26,324 bases of DNA from CAZOLI01 sp964580675 (GTDB lineage Bacteria; Planctomycetota; MHYJ01; CAYXQY01), in the NCBI GenBank assembly GCA_964580675.1, contig CAZOLI010000034.1:1-26324 (forward strand), in the 5' to 3' direction. Within the stretch, counting starts at the first letter, position 1; every line of letters starts with the position of its first letter. Under the pieces are notes generated by a model. It was not told the origin of the DNA, searched no databases, and saw only the letters and a program-made list of their open reading frames with translations. A program made the translations under genes and the position numbers. Shown here in pieces: positions 1 to 8,589 of this stretch.

Positions 1-18
1 TTCCCGACTTTTACCGTG

Positions 19-89
19 GCTCGGGCAAGAATGCCCGAGCTACCTTTATCAACGTGATCCCTTCGTAGATCGGGCATTCCTGCCCGATC
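19..89. repeat. Pair of oppositely oriented REP-like hairpins
   Basis: Two 22-nt perfect hairpins lie 27 nt apart. The first (19-40) has a 9-bp stem, GCTCGGGCA pairing with TGCCCGAGC, and a 4-nt loop. The second (68-89) has GATCGGGCA pairing with TGCCCGATC and a 4-nt loop. Read on the minus strand, the first becomes GTAG-CTCGGGCA with loop TTCT; the second on the plus strand is GTAG-ATCGGGCA with loop TTCC. So the two are inverted copies of one unit, each with a GTAG foot. This is the arrangement of REP doublets (BIMEs) mobilised by RAYT transposases. No transposase is visible in the window, so the REP assignment is inference from structure. Confidence 0.6.
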
Positions 90-150
90 TCCTGTGGCCG
101 TGGTCCTTTCCTCAACCCCGGCCAACGTCCTTCACCGTTATCTGACGGAA

Positions 151-1404
151 TCAATTCACCGCTTTATACCCCTTCTTAAGCGGCTCGTCCGGCTTTGTTT
201 GAACCGGGAGTGTGCCCGGATCAGTTACCGGGGGACCAAACAGATAATTATATCCTCCCACAAAAGCATCAATAGCATATATATTGCCCACTACGCCGAT
301 AAACATGGCCCGTCGTCCGGTGATGCCGTACCAGCCGGGAAATGCCATAAAGGCAAACCGGTTTGGACATCGAAAATTCCCGTCGGGATCGTAATTCGTC
401 GGTCTCGGACCATAATTTTGAAAAGGGCACACGTAGTATCCGTGTCGGGGTTCGGGTGTGCCCGGAAAGGGTTTCACCGAAATACTATCCGGGTACTCTT
501 TGTTTTTGTTCCCGAGGTAATCGGCACGGGCAAGCGACCTCGGAATGGCCTGAATGGGGTTCCCGTCTGCGTTTTTCAAACCATGTAGCGCCCACACATC
601 CCCCATCCAGTAATCATTGACGCCGTTACGATCATCGTCATTCGAACGGAAGGTATTGTTCTCGTTGAGCAGTGTTTTTAGCCCGCCCATGGCACTGCGT
701 TCGTTTGACCGGACGGACCCAGATTCCGTCCCTTCGGCGTAGGCCTTCCACCGTTCCGCAACGGTTTCTTCGGGGGTTCCGGATGTCTTCGACGATATTC
801 GTTTCAGGAGGTTAACGGCGTTCTCCGTACCGATCTCCCCGAGAATCCGAGTGCACCGGGCCAGCAAAAGCCGGGTCTCGCTTGATTGAATTTTTGCGTA
901 TCCCACTTCTTCCGACCGGGTGTTTTGAAGAACGTTTTTGATCCGATTTTCCACCTCCGGCCCGAAGGACTCCTGCCGGTTCCGCTTCTTCAGATAGGAT
1001 CGGGCGCTGGCATTGTTACCACACAGCTCCTCAAGGTCCTCCGTGGCCTTTTTCCGTTTCTCGTAGGATTTGCTTCCGAGGTGCTCCACGAGATTATCCA
1101 CTTTCTTCTTTATTTTCTCGGAGGTCCCGTTCTGGTTTTCTTCTTCCTTGCTGTAGGCACCGTGCTTCAGCCATTTCGTAATTTTTGGCTTCAAAAACGA
1201 GACGGTCTCTTCGCCGGACGACACAAGCGCCTCAAACGCCTTCTTCACCTCCTTTCGATTCTCCGACGTCAGGTTCAGAAATTGAGCTTCCACGTCGGGG
1301 GTCTCCCCGTTGTTTTCCCCTTCCTCCTGTGAAAATCCGGAAACGGGAATCAGCCATATCAGCGAACAGACCACCAGCAAAACTGCAAATTTCTCAACGT
1401 TCAT
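151..1404 (-). CDS. Secreted protein with HEAT-like segment and DUF2950-like C-terminal domain
   Basis: A predicted exported protein of about 417 residues. I chose the ATG at 1404 because it is followed directly by a signal peptide (MNVEKFAVLLVVCSLIWLIP, cleavage near GFSQ); upstream in-frame starts at 1440 and 1473 would bury it. After an acidic linker comes an alpha-helical segment containing LGSKSYEKRKKATEDLEEL and PEVENRIKNVLQ, the degenerate HEAT-type unit often seen in planctomycete proteins. The C-terminal half (from SAMGGLKTLL through DDRNGVNDYWMGDVWAL to GYYVCPF, FAFMAFPGWYGITG and GNIYAID) resembles DUF2950/pseudopilin-like domains. No catalytic motif is visible and the function is unknown. 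No strong SD precedes any candidate start. The methyltransferase upstream is on the same strand 272 nt away, so co-transcription is possible but not shown. Confidence 0.7.
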   Translation of the reverse strand: MNVEKFAVLLVVCSLIWLIPVSGFSQEEGENNGETPDVEAQFLNLTSENRKEVKKAFEALVSSGEETVSFLKPKITKWLKHGAYSKEEENQNGTSEKIKKKVDNLVEHLGSKSYEKRKKATEDLEELCGNNASARSYLKKRNRQESFGPEVENRIKNVLQNTRSEEVGYAKIQSSETRLLLARCTRILGEIGTENAVNLLKRISSKTSGTPEETVAERWKAYAEGTESGSVRSNERSAMGGLKTLLNENNTFRSNDDDRNGVNDYWMGDVWALHGLKNADGNPIQAIPRSLARADYLGNKNKEYPDSISVKPFPGTPEPRHGYYVCPFQNYGPRPTNYDPDGNFRCPNRFAFMAFPGWYGITGRRAMFIGVVGNIYAIDAFVGGYNYLFGPPVTDPGTLPVQTKPDEPLKKGYKAVN

Positions 1405-1676
1405 GGTAATAGACGGATCAAAAATGAATGAAAAATTCATGGGGGAACAAACCAAATTGAGCGGGGTTCGCATTTATTTTTGGAATACTGCTTCATTTTG
1501 TTCATGAAGCGTTCCATCAGGAGATGACGAAAACCGGACGTTCGACTATGCTTATCCGTCAAAAACACCCCGAACATTCTGGCATAAAATGTACGGACAA
1601 CTCCATACGCAAATCAATGAGGAATACAGGCAGGGACAACCGTTTCCCCGCAGGATGCTGTCCGGTGCAACGAGCC

Positions 1677-2696
1677 TTACTTAAAACCCACAACCATGGA
1701 GGCCGGACCGCTCAATTGCTCGGACCGGGTCTCCGAAAACCCGGTCTCCTCCATCCATCCTATGCAGTCGTCGACGGTGTAATCAAAACCGTTCGGGGTT
1801 TCAATTAACATGTTCAGGCTCATCATCAATCCGAATGCATTTTCACGACGTTCCGGGTCAATGATAGCTCCGTAAACAATCAGAGCGCCGTCCTTCGGCA
1901 GTGCCCGATGGGCCTTTTCGAGCAATTCCATTTTTTCCTCGTATCCCCAGTCATGGAGAATATGACCCATAACCAGTACGTCGGCTTCCGGAAGCTCGTC
2001 CTCAAAAAAATTACCGGACCGAAACGAAACCCGGTCGGGGTGGTCGACGTCGGAGAGGAAGTCGTCAAAGTATTGTTCTACCTTCGGGAGATCAAACCCG
2101 ATGGCCTGAAGGTGCTCGTGTTCTCCGGCAATGGTTGCCGGTACCACACCTTCGGACGTTCCCACGTCACACAGGGAATCATATTGTTCCCAGGGAAACT
2201 GCTTTGAAAGTTCACGGGCGATGCCCGAACTGAGTCCGGTCATGGCCGACACAAACTGTTCAAGGCGATCATCGTCCGCGTAGATGGTGTCGAAGAAATG
2301 ATCTTCTACACCTTCCTGCTTTAATTCGTTTTGGGGATTCCCCGTTTGCAGTCCCTCGGAGAGCGAGTCCCAGAACGGGTACAGGCGGTCATTGGCCATC
2401 TGTAAAAGATCCCCCACGTATCCCGGTTTTCCCCGAACAAGAAATTGTTTGGTTTCCGGGGTATTGCTATACATCCCATCTTCCCGTTCCAGGAACCCAA
2501 GCGCCACCAGCGCATCGAGAAAATCAGCCGAACTTCGCGGATGAAGATCGACCCGTCTTTCAAGTTCTTCGGCACCCAGAGATTCACCGTCCAGTACCGT
2601 GAACAGATCCAGATCCACGGCGCTGAGCAGCGTTTTGGCGGCAAAAAATCCCAATCCGGTCTGCAGGATGCGGTCCGGCGTAACGTTTTCCGACAT
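1677..2696 (-). CDS. SAM-dependent O-methyltransferase, acetylserotonin/hydroxyneurosporene type
   Basis: A 339-residue class I SAM methyltransferase with the two-domain layout of the acetylserotonin O-methyltransferase family. The N-terminal winged-helix dimerisation domain covers residues about 1-110 (GFFAAKTLLSAVDLDLF, then SADFLDALVALGFLERE). The Rossmann SAM domain follows. The HDW triplet in GHILHDWGYEEKMELLEKAH carries the family's usual catalytic histidine. Motif I reads CDVGTSEGVVP where DVGGGxG is usual, so the glycine-rich loop is altered. An SD-like GGAG lies 9 nt before the ATG. The substrate cannot be read from sequence. It is divergent from the B12-controlled receptor gene. It is not an ArsM-type arsenite methyltransferase, as it lacks the conserved cysteines of that family. 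Confidence 0.85.
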   Translation of the reverse strand: MSENVTPDRILQTGLGFFAAKTLLSAVDLDLFTVLDGESLGAEELERRVDLHPRSSADFLDALVALGFLEREDGMYSNTPETKQFLVRGKPGYVGDLLQMANDRLYPFWDSLSEGLQTGNPQNELKQEGVEDHFFDTIYADDDRLEQFVSAMTGLSSGIARELSKQFPWEQYDSLCDVGTSEGVVPATIAGEHEHLQAIGFDLPKVEQYFDDFLSDVDHPDRVSFRSGNFFEDELPEADVLVMGHILHDWGYEEKMELLEKAHRALPKDGALIVYGAIIDPERRENAFGLMMSLNMLIETPNGFDYTVDDCIGWMEETGFSETRSEQLSGPASMVVGFK

Positions 2697-2858
2697 GAAA
2701 ATGAGCTCCGGAATCGAATGAAAAGAACCTCACATGGTAAAAGAAACAAACCCCTACACTCTGTCTTCGATATTTATACAAAAATACGGCTCCGGTGAAA
2801 GCGTCCTCCCCTTTTTCGATATCGAGGAAGACACCTATCAGACAAAAACGGTCCCCGG

Positions 2859-2887
2859 TTGGAACCGATTGCCGTATTCGATATATT
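2859..2887 (+). promoter_or_regulatory. Candidate sigma70-type promoter for the riboswitch-btuB unit
   Basis: TTGGAA (2859-2864), a 17-nt spacer and TATATT (2882-2887) match 4/6 and 5/6 of the -35 and -10 consensus. Initiation near 2894 would start the transcript about 20 nt before the first riboswitch helix at 2917, a sensible spacing. No experimental support; the sigma factor preference of this organism is unknown. Confidence 0.5.
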
Positions 2888-2916
2888 GTAGGCAGACTTT
2901 TCACACAATCTGACAT

Positions 2917-3116
2917 TGAAGCGAGCTCTCCCGTTCCGTTCCGGTGATCTATGAGCCGGATTATCAGGACCGGGAGACAGGGAAGAGAGGTGAGATTCCT
3001 CCGCTGTCCCGCAACTGTGACCGGGACGAACACCGCGATGAACCACTGGATGGTGTAACAATCATCTCGGGAAGGTGCGGTTAGTAGGACGATCGGAAGC
3101 CAGGAGACCTGCTTCA
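2917..3116 (+). promoter_or_regulatory. Cobalamin (B12) riboswitch
   Basis: The leader carries the conserved cobalamin aptamer blocks in order: GGTGAGATTCCTCCGCTG (2989-3006), CCCGCAACTGTGACCGG (3008-3024), CCACTGGATGGTG (3043-3055), GGGAAGG (3069-3075) and the B12 box AGCCAGGAGACCTGC (3098-3112). The closing helix P1 is visible: TGAAGC (2917-2922) pairs perfectly with GCTTCA (3111-3116). The aptamer ends 26 nt before the SD of the receptor gene (3143-3150). Repression by B12 through sequestering that translation start is therefore the simplest model. No clear terminator hairpin lies between aptamer and gene. Confidence 0.93.
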
Positions 3117-3155
3117 GGCGAACAACAACCATCATTTTCCCCGAGGAGGGAAATT

Positions 3156-5195
3156 ATGTGTCATTCCGAGCTGTCATTCTCCCATCGTTTTTCCGTTCTT
3201 TTTCTCCTTGTCGCTGTTCTCCTGGTTACCGGCATTTCATACCCTGCTCTTTCCGGTCAGGAGGCGAACAAAACCCGGCCGGAATCGGCCGGCGAAGCGG
3301 GTGACAACGGGGATAATGAAACCTCCTCCCCGAACGATCCGGCGGAGAACGACACCGAAAAGAAAAACGAAATGCAGGAGGAGGAGGAGGACAAAAGGGA
3401 GAAAACGCAGAAGAGGGCGGAAGCCGGAACAGACACGCTGGACGAAATCGTCATCACGGCAAAACGGCGTGAATCCCGCCGGAAGCTGATTGGAAGCAGC
3501 ATCAGCGTCATTGATCGGGACGAAATGAAACAGCGGAACGAGGACGCCGTAAGCGAACTTCTCCGAACGGTTCCCGGCCTCGAGGTCTCCCGAAGCGGTG
3601 GCCCCGGGAAAGATACCAATGTCTTTATCCGGGGGGCCGGAAGCGACAACACACTGGTCCTTATTGACGGCGTCCGGGCCAACAGTACCACCACCGGCAG
3701 TTTTGACTTTGGCGATCTCCGGGCCACGAACGTGGATCGAATCGAGGTTGTGCGTGGGCCACAGAGCACCCTGTACGGATCCGAGGCCATGGGAGGGATT
3801 ATCAACATAATAACGGCGAAAGGACACGAAGGGTTGTCCGGGGAGACGTCGATTGAAGGAGGATCGAACAATCGTCAGCGGGGATCATTCCGGGTGGCCG
3901 GCGGCACGAATACCACAACGTTTAGCCTCGCCGGAAATTATCTGGAAACCGACGGCATTTCCGCAGCCGCCGAATCCAGTGGCAACACGGAGAACGATCG
4001 ACATGAAAATCGAACTCTTTCCGGAAACCTGAACGTTACCCTCCCGAAGGACGGGGACGTTCAACTCAACGTTCGTAACATCCACGGCGAAAACGATATC
4101 GATGATTTTGTCTTTGGCACCGGACCGGTTGACGACGAGAACCGGCTCCAGACACGGGACGCCACGTATGGTTCCCTGAATTTAAAACAACCGATCACGG
4201 ATCGCTGGACGCAGAACGCTTCAATAAAAATTCACGACGAGGAATTGACCATTGACGACCCGGACGACCCGGGGTCGGAGTCGGACCTCAAAAAGGAAAT
4301 TGCGGGGTTTTCCATGAAATCGGACGTCGAACTCACCCGGAACGATACGCTCTCGGCCGGATTCGAAATCGAGGAACGGGAGGGTCGAAACAGGGGAAGC
4401 CTCGATCGCCGGTTGTACACGAGATCGTTCTTTCTGCAGAACGACTTCACCTGGAAAGACCGCCTGTCTCTGACGGCCGGTGTCCGCCTCGAAAACCATG
4501 ATCTGTTCGGTGAGGAAACCACGTACCGGGTCACCGGCAGTTATCTCGACCCGGATTCAAACGTTCGATTTCACGGGAGTTACGGCACCGGGTTTCGGGC
4601 GCCGGACCTGAACGAACTGTTTTTTCCGGGGTTCGGAAACCGAAACCTGGATCCGGAAATCAGCCGTGGTTACGACATCGGCCTCGAAAAATATCTATTT
4701 GAGGATCGGGCAACCCTCGGCATCACCTACTTTCGAAATCGGTTTGAGGACCTTATTGAATTTCAGTTTGGAAGCGGTTTCCAGAATGTGCGGACCGCCA
4801 CCACAAAAGGCGTCGAGCTGCAGGGAGAGGTCAACCCGATAGACCACCTCAAAGTAAAAGTCACGCACACATTTCTGGATACCGAAAACGAATTAACCGG
4901 CTCTCCCCTGGATCGCAGGCCGGAATATCGAACAACGTTTCAAACCACCTACTCGCCGTCCGACCACTGGAACGGCACCCTCAGCCTGATACGGGTTACC
5001 GACCGGTTTGACAATGGAGGCTCGGTGAAGTTGGACGATTATACCGTCGTCGACCTGAGCTTAAACGTCTTCCCGGTTGGAGAAAATAAGATGTACCTGA
5101 AGGTGGACAATCTACTGGACGAAGACTACCAGGAAGTAAACGGGTATTCGACCCGGGGACTTGTCTTCCGGGTTGGCACGGAGTTTCAGTGGTAA
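3156..5195 (+). CDS. btuB: TonB-dependent outer membrane receptor, BtuB-type (cobalamin uptake)
   Basis: A 679-residue outer-membrane receptor that would import cobalamin or a related corrinoid using TonB energy. The ATG at 3156 is chosen because GAGGAGGG precedes it by 5 nt and a signal peptide follows (residues 1-35). An in-frame start at 3075 would lie inside the riboswitch. Residues 36-92 form a very acidic linker. The TonB box DEIVITA is at 96-102, followed by the plug domain (SISVIDRDEM, LLRTVPGLEV, VFIRGAGSDNTLVLIDGV, VERVVRGPQS-like VDRIEVVRGPQS, MGGIINIIT). The rest is a 22-strand barrel-type region ending in an aromatic residue (EFQW), as outer membrane proteins do. Substrate is inferred from the cobalamin riboswitch plus BtuB-like plug. 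It converges with the DNA methyltransferase gene 41 nt away. Confidence 0.92.
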   Translation: MCHSELSFSHRFSVLFLLVAVLLVTGISYPALSGQEANKTRPESAGEAGDNGDNETSSPNDPAENDTEKKNEMQEEEEDKREKTQKRAEAGTDTLDEIVITAKRRESRRKLIGSSISVIDRDEMKQRNEDAVSELLRTVPGLEVSRSGGPGKDTNVFIRGAGSDNTLVLIDGVRANSTTTGSFDFGDLRATNVDRIEVVRGPQSTLYGSEAMGGIINIITAKGHEGLSGETSIEGGSNNRQRGSFRVAGGTNTTTFSLAGNYLETDGISAAAESSGNTENDRHENRTLSGNLNVTLPKDGDVQLNVRNIHGENDIDDFVFGTGPVDDENRLQTRDATYGSLNLKQPITDRWTQNASIKIHDEELTIDDPDDPGSESDLKKEIAGFSMKSDVELTRNDTLSAGFEIEEREGRNRGSLDRRLYTRSFFLQNDFTWKDRLSLTAGVRLENHDLFGEETTYRVTGSYLDPDSNVRFHGSYGTGFRAPDLNELFFPGFGNRNLDPEISRGYDIGLEKYLFEDRATLGITYFRNRFEDLIEFQFGSGFQNVRTATTKGVELQGEVNPIDHLKVKVTHTFLDTENELTGSPLDRRPEYRTTFQTTYSPSDHWNGTLSLIRVTDRFDNGGSVKLDDYTVVDLSLNVFPVGENKMYLKVDNLLDEDYQEVNGYSTRGLVFRVGTEFQW

Positions 5196-5236
5196 ACAAA
5201 TCGACGCGGGGAAACCTCCGGGATGCAACCGGTTCA

Positions 5237-6130
5237 TTACAGTTCATCCGGGTTGACCCGTTCAAAGTGGTAATCCGCCGATTCGTCAGAACAGGAAATG
5301 GACCCATCCGGATACGGTGGGGTATCGAACAGGCCTTCCTCCAGCCCCAGCTTTTCCCTGATCAGGTGTAGATATGACGGTTGTAGCTCCACCCCGATGG
5401 CGTCTCGTCCGGCATTCCGTGCCGCAAGGGCGGTTGTTCCACTTCCCAGAAACGGATCCAGTACCGTCTCTCCGAAAAAGGAGTACATTTTGATGATGCG
5501 ATGGGGAAGTGCCACCGGAAACTGGGCCACGTGCTCTTCCTGACGTTCGGGCGTTAACTCCCAGTAACCGCGGAACCACCGGGATCGTTCCTCCTTTGTT
5601 AGCTTACTCTTCTCGCGGGCCTCTTTTCCCGGGGACGTCCAATCCCCCCGTTTCCGGAAGAGCAGAATGTATTCGTGCTCGTACGTCACGTGTCCGTCCT
5701 TTGGATAATACGTGGATCCCATCCATGCACCGCCGCCGGTTGTGTTCGTGGTACTTACCTTTCGCCAGATGATATTGCCCATAAAGTCCAATCCGAGATC
5801 CCGACAGATACGGGTGGTATCCGCCGGAATGGGTTTTACGCGGTAACGCCCATATTCAGAGGCGCGGAGGTACTGGTCCCCTATATTGATTGCAATTCGG
5901 CATCCCGGATTTAGCAAGCGGTGACACTCCCGCCACACGTCCCGCAGGGCGTCAAGGTATTCCTCGTAGGTCTGGTTCGCCCCGATCTGTTCCTCCACAC
6001 CGTAATCCTTGATCTGCCAGTAGGGGGGAGAAGTGACGACCAGGTCAACGGACGCCTCCGGCATCTCCGAAAGCACCGTCACCGCATCTCCATTTATGAT
6101 CCGGTGCCGGGTTCGGTCCTCATCACTCAT
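5237..6130 (-). CDS. Site-specific DNA methyltransferase, beta class (N4-cytosine or N6-adenine)
   Basis: A 297-residue DNA methyltransferase. The catalytic motif IV, TSPPYW, is near residue 33 and the SAM-binding motif I, DPFLGSGTTALAARNAGR, is near 225. The order IV, target recognition region, I is that of the beta class. TSPPY is common in N4-cytosine enzymes but also occurs in N6-adenine ones, so the methylated base is left open. The central region (GNIIWRKVSTTNTTGGGAWMGS) presumably contributes to target recognition. The start is the ATG at 6130, with GGAG 7 nt upstream; the TTG just before it is unlikely. No restriction endonuclease gene is adjacent, so it looks like an orphan methyltransferase. 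It follows the DUF1570 peptidase on the same strand after 186 nt. Confidence 0.9.
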   Translation of the reverse strand: MSDEDRTRHRIINGDAVTVLSEMPEASVDLVVTSPPYWQIKDYGVEEQIGANQTYEEYLDALRDVWRECHRLLNPGCRIAINIGDQYLRASEYGRYRVKPIPADTTRICRDLGLDFMGNIIWRKVSTTNTTGGGAWMGSTYYPKDGHVTYEHEYILLFRKRGDWTSPGKEAREKSKLTKEERSRWFRGYWELTPERQEEHVAQFPVALPHRIIKMYSFFGETVLDPFLGSGTTALAARNAGRDAIGVELQPSYLHLIREKLGLEEGLFDTPPYPDGSISCSDESADYHFERVNPDEL

Positions 6131-6316
6131 CAATCGTCTCCACGAAATTCTCGTCGAGGTATTAAATAGTGGTCGTTTCCGGACGAAAAAAAGAAAACCA
6201 CCGACGGATCACCAATGGAAACGGAAGATTTACGGTCCGTCCGTCACATAAAGCCCGTCACATTATATTCGAGTGGAAGATGGCGTGACGCTTCAAGTAC
6301 AGAATATCATCCATAC

Positions 6317-8032
6317 TTACTTCGGGTAGGCATCACCGGTCGTGAGGCCACGGATGTAGGATTTCCAGTCCTTTTCCACCTCGGACATGGTATAGCCCTT
6401 AAAGGTCTCCTTGAATAGTTCCACCTTGCTCTTCCCGGAAGCGTCATTGCTCTGAAACCAGCGCACGAACTTCCGGAGGTTCGTGTTGTATTTTCGGTTT
6501 TCCGCGTAGGCCATCGCGTGAACAAAGGACCAGCCCACGTTGTAACCGGGACGGGCGCGGTTGGGATCCAGGGTCAGCAACCGTTTCAATGAATAATTGC
6601 TTAATTCGTGTAGCGCCACGTCCAGGCGTTTCTCCAGGATGCCCCCGAAGTGAAGCGGAAACGGACTCTTTGATTTGTCCACTTTGTAACCACACTCCGG
6701 GTGGCGGCAAACACCACCATCCGAGCCGCGGGCAAAGTGCGCCGCCCGGAAGTATTCCGCGATGGCTTCGTTCAACCAGGACGGTGGATCAGACTCAAAT
6801 GCATAATAAACAAACTGGTGACCCCCTTCGTGCATGATCACTTTGGCCGTGTTCCACATCTTGTTGTCGTACTGATACGGAATGCAGAGGAGCTCTTTGA
6901 CCGGAGAAAACCAGCCACGTGTGCCGTCCGAAACCTGACGTATCTTGTTAAATTGAGCCCTGTTCTTGGGAATTTTCACGTCCATCGGCTGGGTGGGAAG
7001 CTCTTCGTAGGGCAACTGAAACGCATCCGCGTAATTGTAATACAGGATCTCCATTAACAACCCTACCTCTCCGGTGGCCTTTTTACTGATGGAACAGTCC
7101 ACGTTGTAGTGTTTCGTACTGAGACTCCAGGGATTCGACCACGGACGTCCTCCTTCGTCCAGTGCTCCTTCACGCGTAATGGTCAGATCCCCGTTCGGCG
7201 CATATTTCTTTCCGAGCGCATCGATGTGCTTCAGGTGCGCCTCTTTGCTGTGGGCCGTGTTCTTCTTTTTGTCGCCACTACCGTTGTTCTCGTCGTTACT
7301 CTTCTTGTTCTTCTTCATCGGCCGGGCCGGCAAACGCTGATCGGAATCTTCCCGATCTACCCGCACAAAATCGGTACCTTTCTCATTCACCTTGTATCCG
7401 CCGTCCGGCACCGACGTCTCGTCGAGCATAGCGAGGTACTCAAATAAATTCCCGTGAATGTCCTCGGTCATGTTGTAGGCCCTGACGAGTAATTTTTTTC
7501 CTCGGTTTTCGTGTCCGGCGTGTATTGCCCAGGTGCTCAACCGGAACAGCTCCGTTTCCGTAAGACGAACCACGCGGAGAAAGTCCGTCAGTGGTACGCG
7601 ATCCACAAGATCTCGCCATTTTTTCTCGAACCCCCCATCCCCGTCCACAACGGAAAAATTAACTGAATCACGATCGGCCTTCACGGGACGTACTTTAAGC
7701 CCGTTCATGGACCCGTCCTGAATTCGCCGGTCCCCGTTGTTTATCCATTTTATTATCTTCTCAAATGCCTTCCGGCACCGGGTCATCGCCTCCTCCCGCT
7801 CTTCACACAGCGTTTGATATCGATCAGTTCGAAACGTTGACCGATTTTTCTCATATAGTCGAGTGGCCCGTTGAAACGCCGTTGATCGAACGTGTTTTTT
7901 TTCCTTCTCCTTTAATTTTTTCCAGAGTTCCCGGTCCTTTTTTTCCTGAGCGCACGCTGCCTGCATCAGGAATCCACCAACAAACACCCCAAACACACAA
8001 AGAAAGAACAAAATTCGATTTCCGCGGTTCAT
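6317..8032 (-). CDS. Secreted DUF1570-type zinc metallopeptidase (gluzincin)
   Basis: A 571-residue exported protein with a signal peptide (ILFFLCVFGVFVGGFLMQAACA, cleavage near residue 28) followed by a strongly charged helical region. The zinc site is VIMHEGGHQFVYYAF, with HEGGH at residues 401-405 and the downstream glutamates in LNEAIAEYF (422 and 426) as candidates for the third ligand. This is the arrangement of peptidase MA-like DUF1570 proteins, which are abundant in planctomycetes. The domain opens with the characteristic YNVDCSISKKATGEVG segment. A Lys/Asn-rich linker at residues 239-264 separates it from the N-terminal part. ATG at 8032 has AAGGAGG 6 nt upstream, the best SD in this part of the window. 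Substrate unknown; a role in envelope or extracellular protein turnover is inference. Confidence 0.85.
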   Translation of the reverse strand: MNRGNRILFFLCVFGVFVGGFLMQAACAQEKKDRELWKKLKEKEKKHVRSTAFQRATRLYEKNRSTFRTDRYQTLCEEREEAMTRCRKAFEKIIKWINNGDRRIQDGSMNGLKVRPVKADRDSVNFSVVDGDGGFEKKWRDLVDRVPLTDFLRVVRLTETELFRLSTWAIHAGHENRGKKLLVRAYNMTEDIHGNLFEYLAMLDETSVPDGGYKVNEKGTDFVRVDREDSDQRLPARPMKKNKKSNDENNGSGDKKKNTAHSKEAHLKHIDALGKKYAPNGDLTITREGALDEGGRPWSNPWSLSTKHYNVDCSISKKATGEVGLLMEILYYNYADAFQLPYEELPTQPMDVKIPKNRAQFNKIRQVSDGTRGWFSPVKELLCIPYQYDNKMWNTAKVIMHEGGHQFVYYAFESDPPSWLNEAIAEYFRAAHFARGSDGGVCRHPECGYKVDKSKSPFPLHFGGILEKRLDVALHELSNYSLKRLLTLDPNRARPGYNVGWSFVHAMAYAENRKYNTNLRKFVRWFQSNDASGKSKVELFKETFKGYTMSEVEKDWKSYIRGLTTGDAYPK

Positions 8033-8589
8033 CAAAACCCTCCTTGTTCAGAAATGAAATAAGCTGTCGAATTCATTCACGGATTTCCCTGAAATCAACC
8101 AAACTCCGTTCTTAAATATATGTGACGGATTCAGGTGGAAATCCTTCCATTTGCTTCTCTTCGTACACAGAACACCATCATTTAAAACGAAACCGAACGT
8201 GCCACGTTCACGGAAACGTCATCAGAAAACTCGCAATTATCATACCATAACATAAAGAAAATAATATCTAACAATTTTTTATATAATTAATAATATATGG
8301 CGTGATAAGGTGGGATCTGCAACAGGTTGTTGCATCTTTTCACATACCCGGGAATGAACCTGAATTGGAGAACGGGCTGTTCGAAACGACCGGACAACGG
8401 TTTGGGCAACATGAAACACGGCCATCAAATTCATATCTGTTAAACGTTATGATATATTCAAAATCACCGGGAGGACAAAACAAAAACAACGCGCAACAGG
8501 ATCATTCCCGTGTGTCAATTTCTCCGGAATGGCTGTCCGCCGTGGTTCAAACCCGAGAGCCACATCTCTTCTGGATGCGGAATGAAGCC
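8033..8589. other. AT-rich divergent intergenic region
   Basis: This stretch separates the minus-strand peptidase from the plus-strand pseudogene. The part from about 8236 to 8300 is extremely AT-rich, including an uninterrupted A/T run at 8274-8298, unlike the GC-rich genes around it. It presumably holds the promoter of the now decayed gene. The open frame from 8302 to 8590 has no recognisable homology and is most likely non-coding or a poorly conserved N-terminal part. One short inverted repeat is noted separately. Confidence 0.6.
8318..8334. repeat. Perfect 7-bp inverted repeat
   Basis: TGCAACA, a 3-nt spacer, then TGTTGCA. It sits immediately downstream of the AT-rich promoter-like stretch. 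It could be an operator half-site pair or a small hairpin; no other copy was noticed in the window. Confidence 0.35.

Noticed and set aside
3075..3155. Upstream in-frame start of the TonB receptor
   Set aside because: It lies inside the cobalamin riboswitch; the ATG at 3156 has a strong SD and begins a signal peptide.
3237..3871. Two overlapping minus-strand ORFs of about 200 residues under the receptor gene
   Set aside because: Antisense shadows of the receptor plug domain; no family resemblance.
6190..6260. Rho-independent terminator between the peptidase and DNA methyltransferase genes (minus strand)
   Set aside because: A GACGGA/TCCGTC pairing precedes a T-rich stretch, but the loop is long and the T-tract is separated from the stem.
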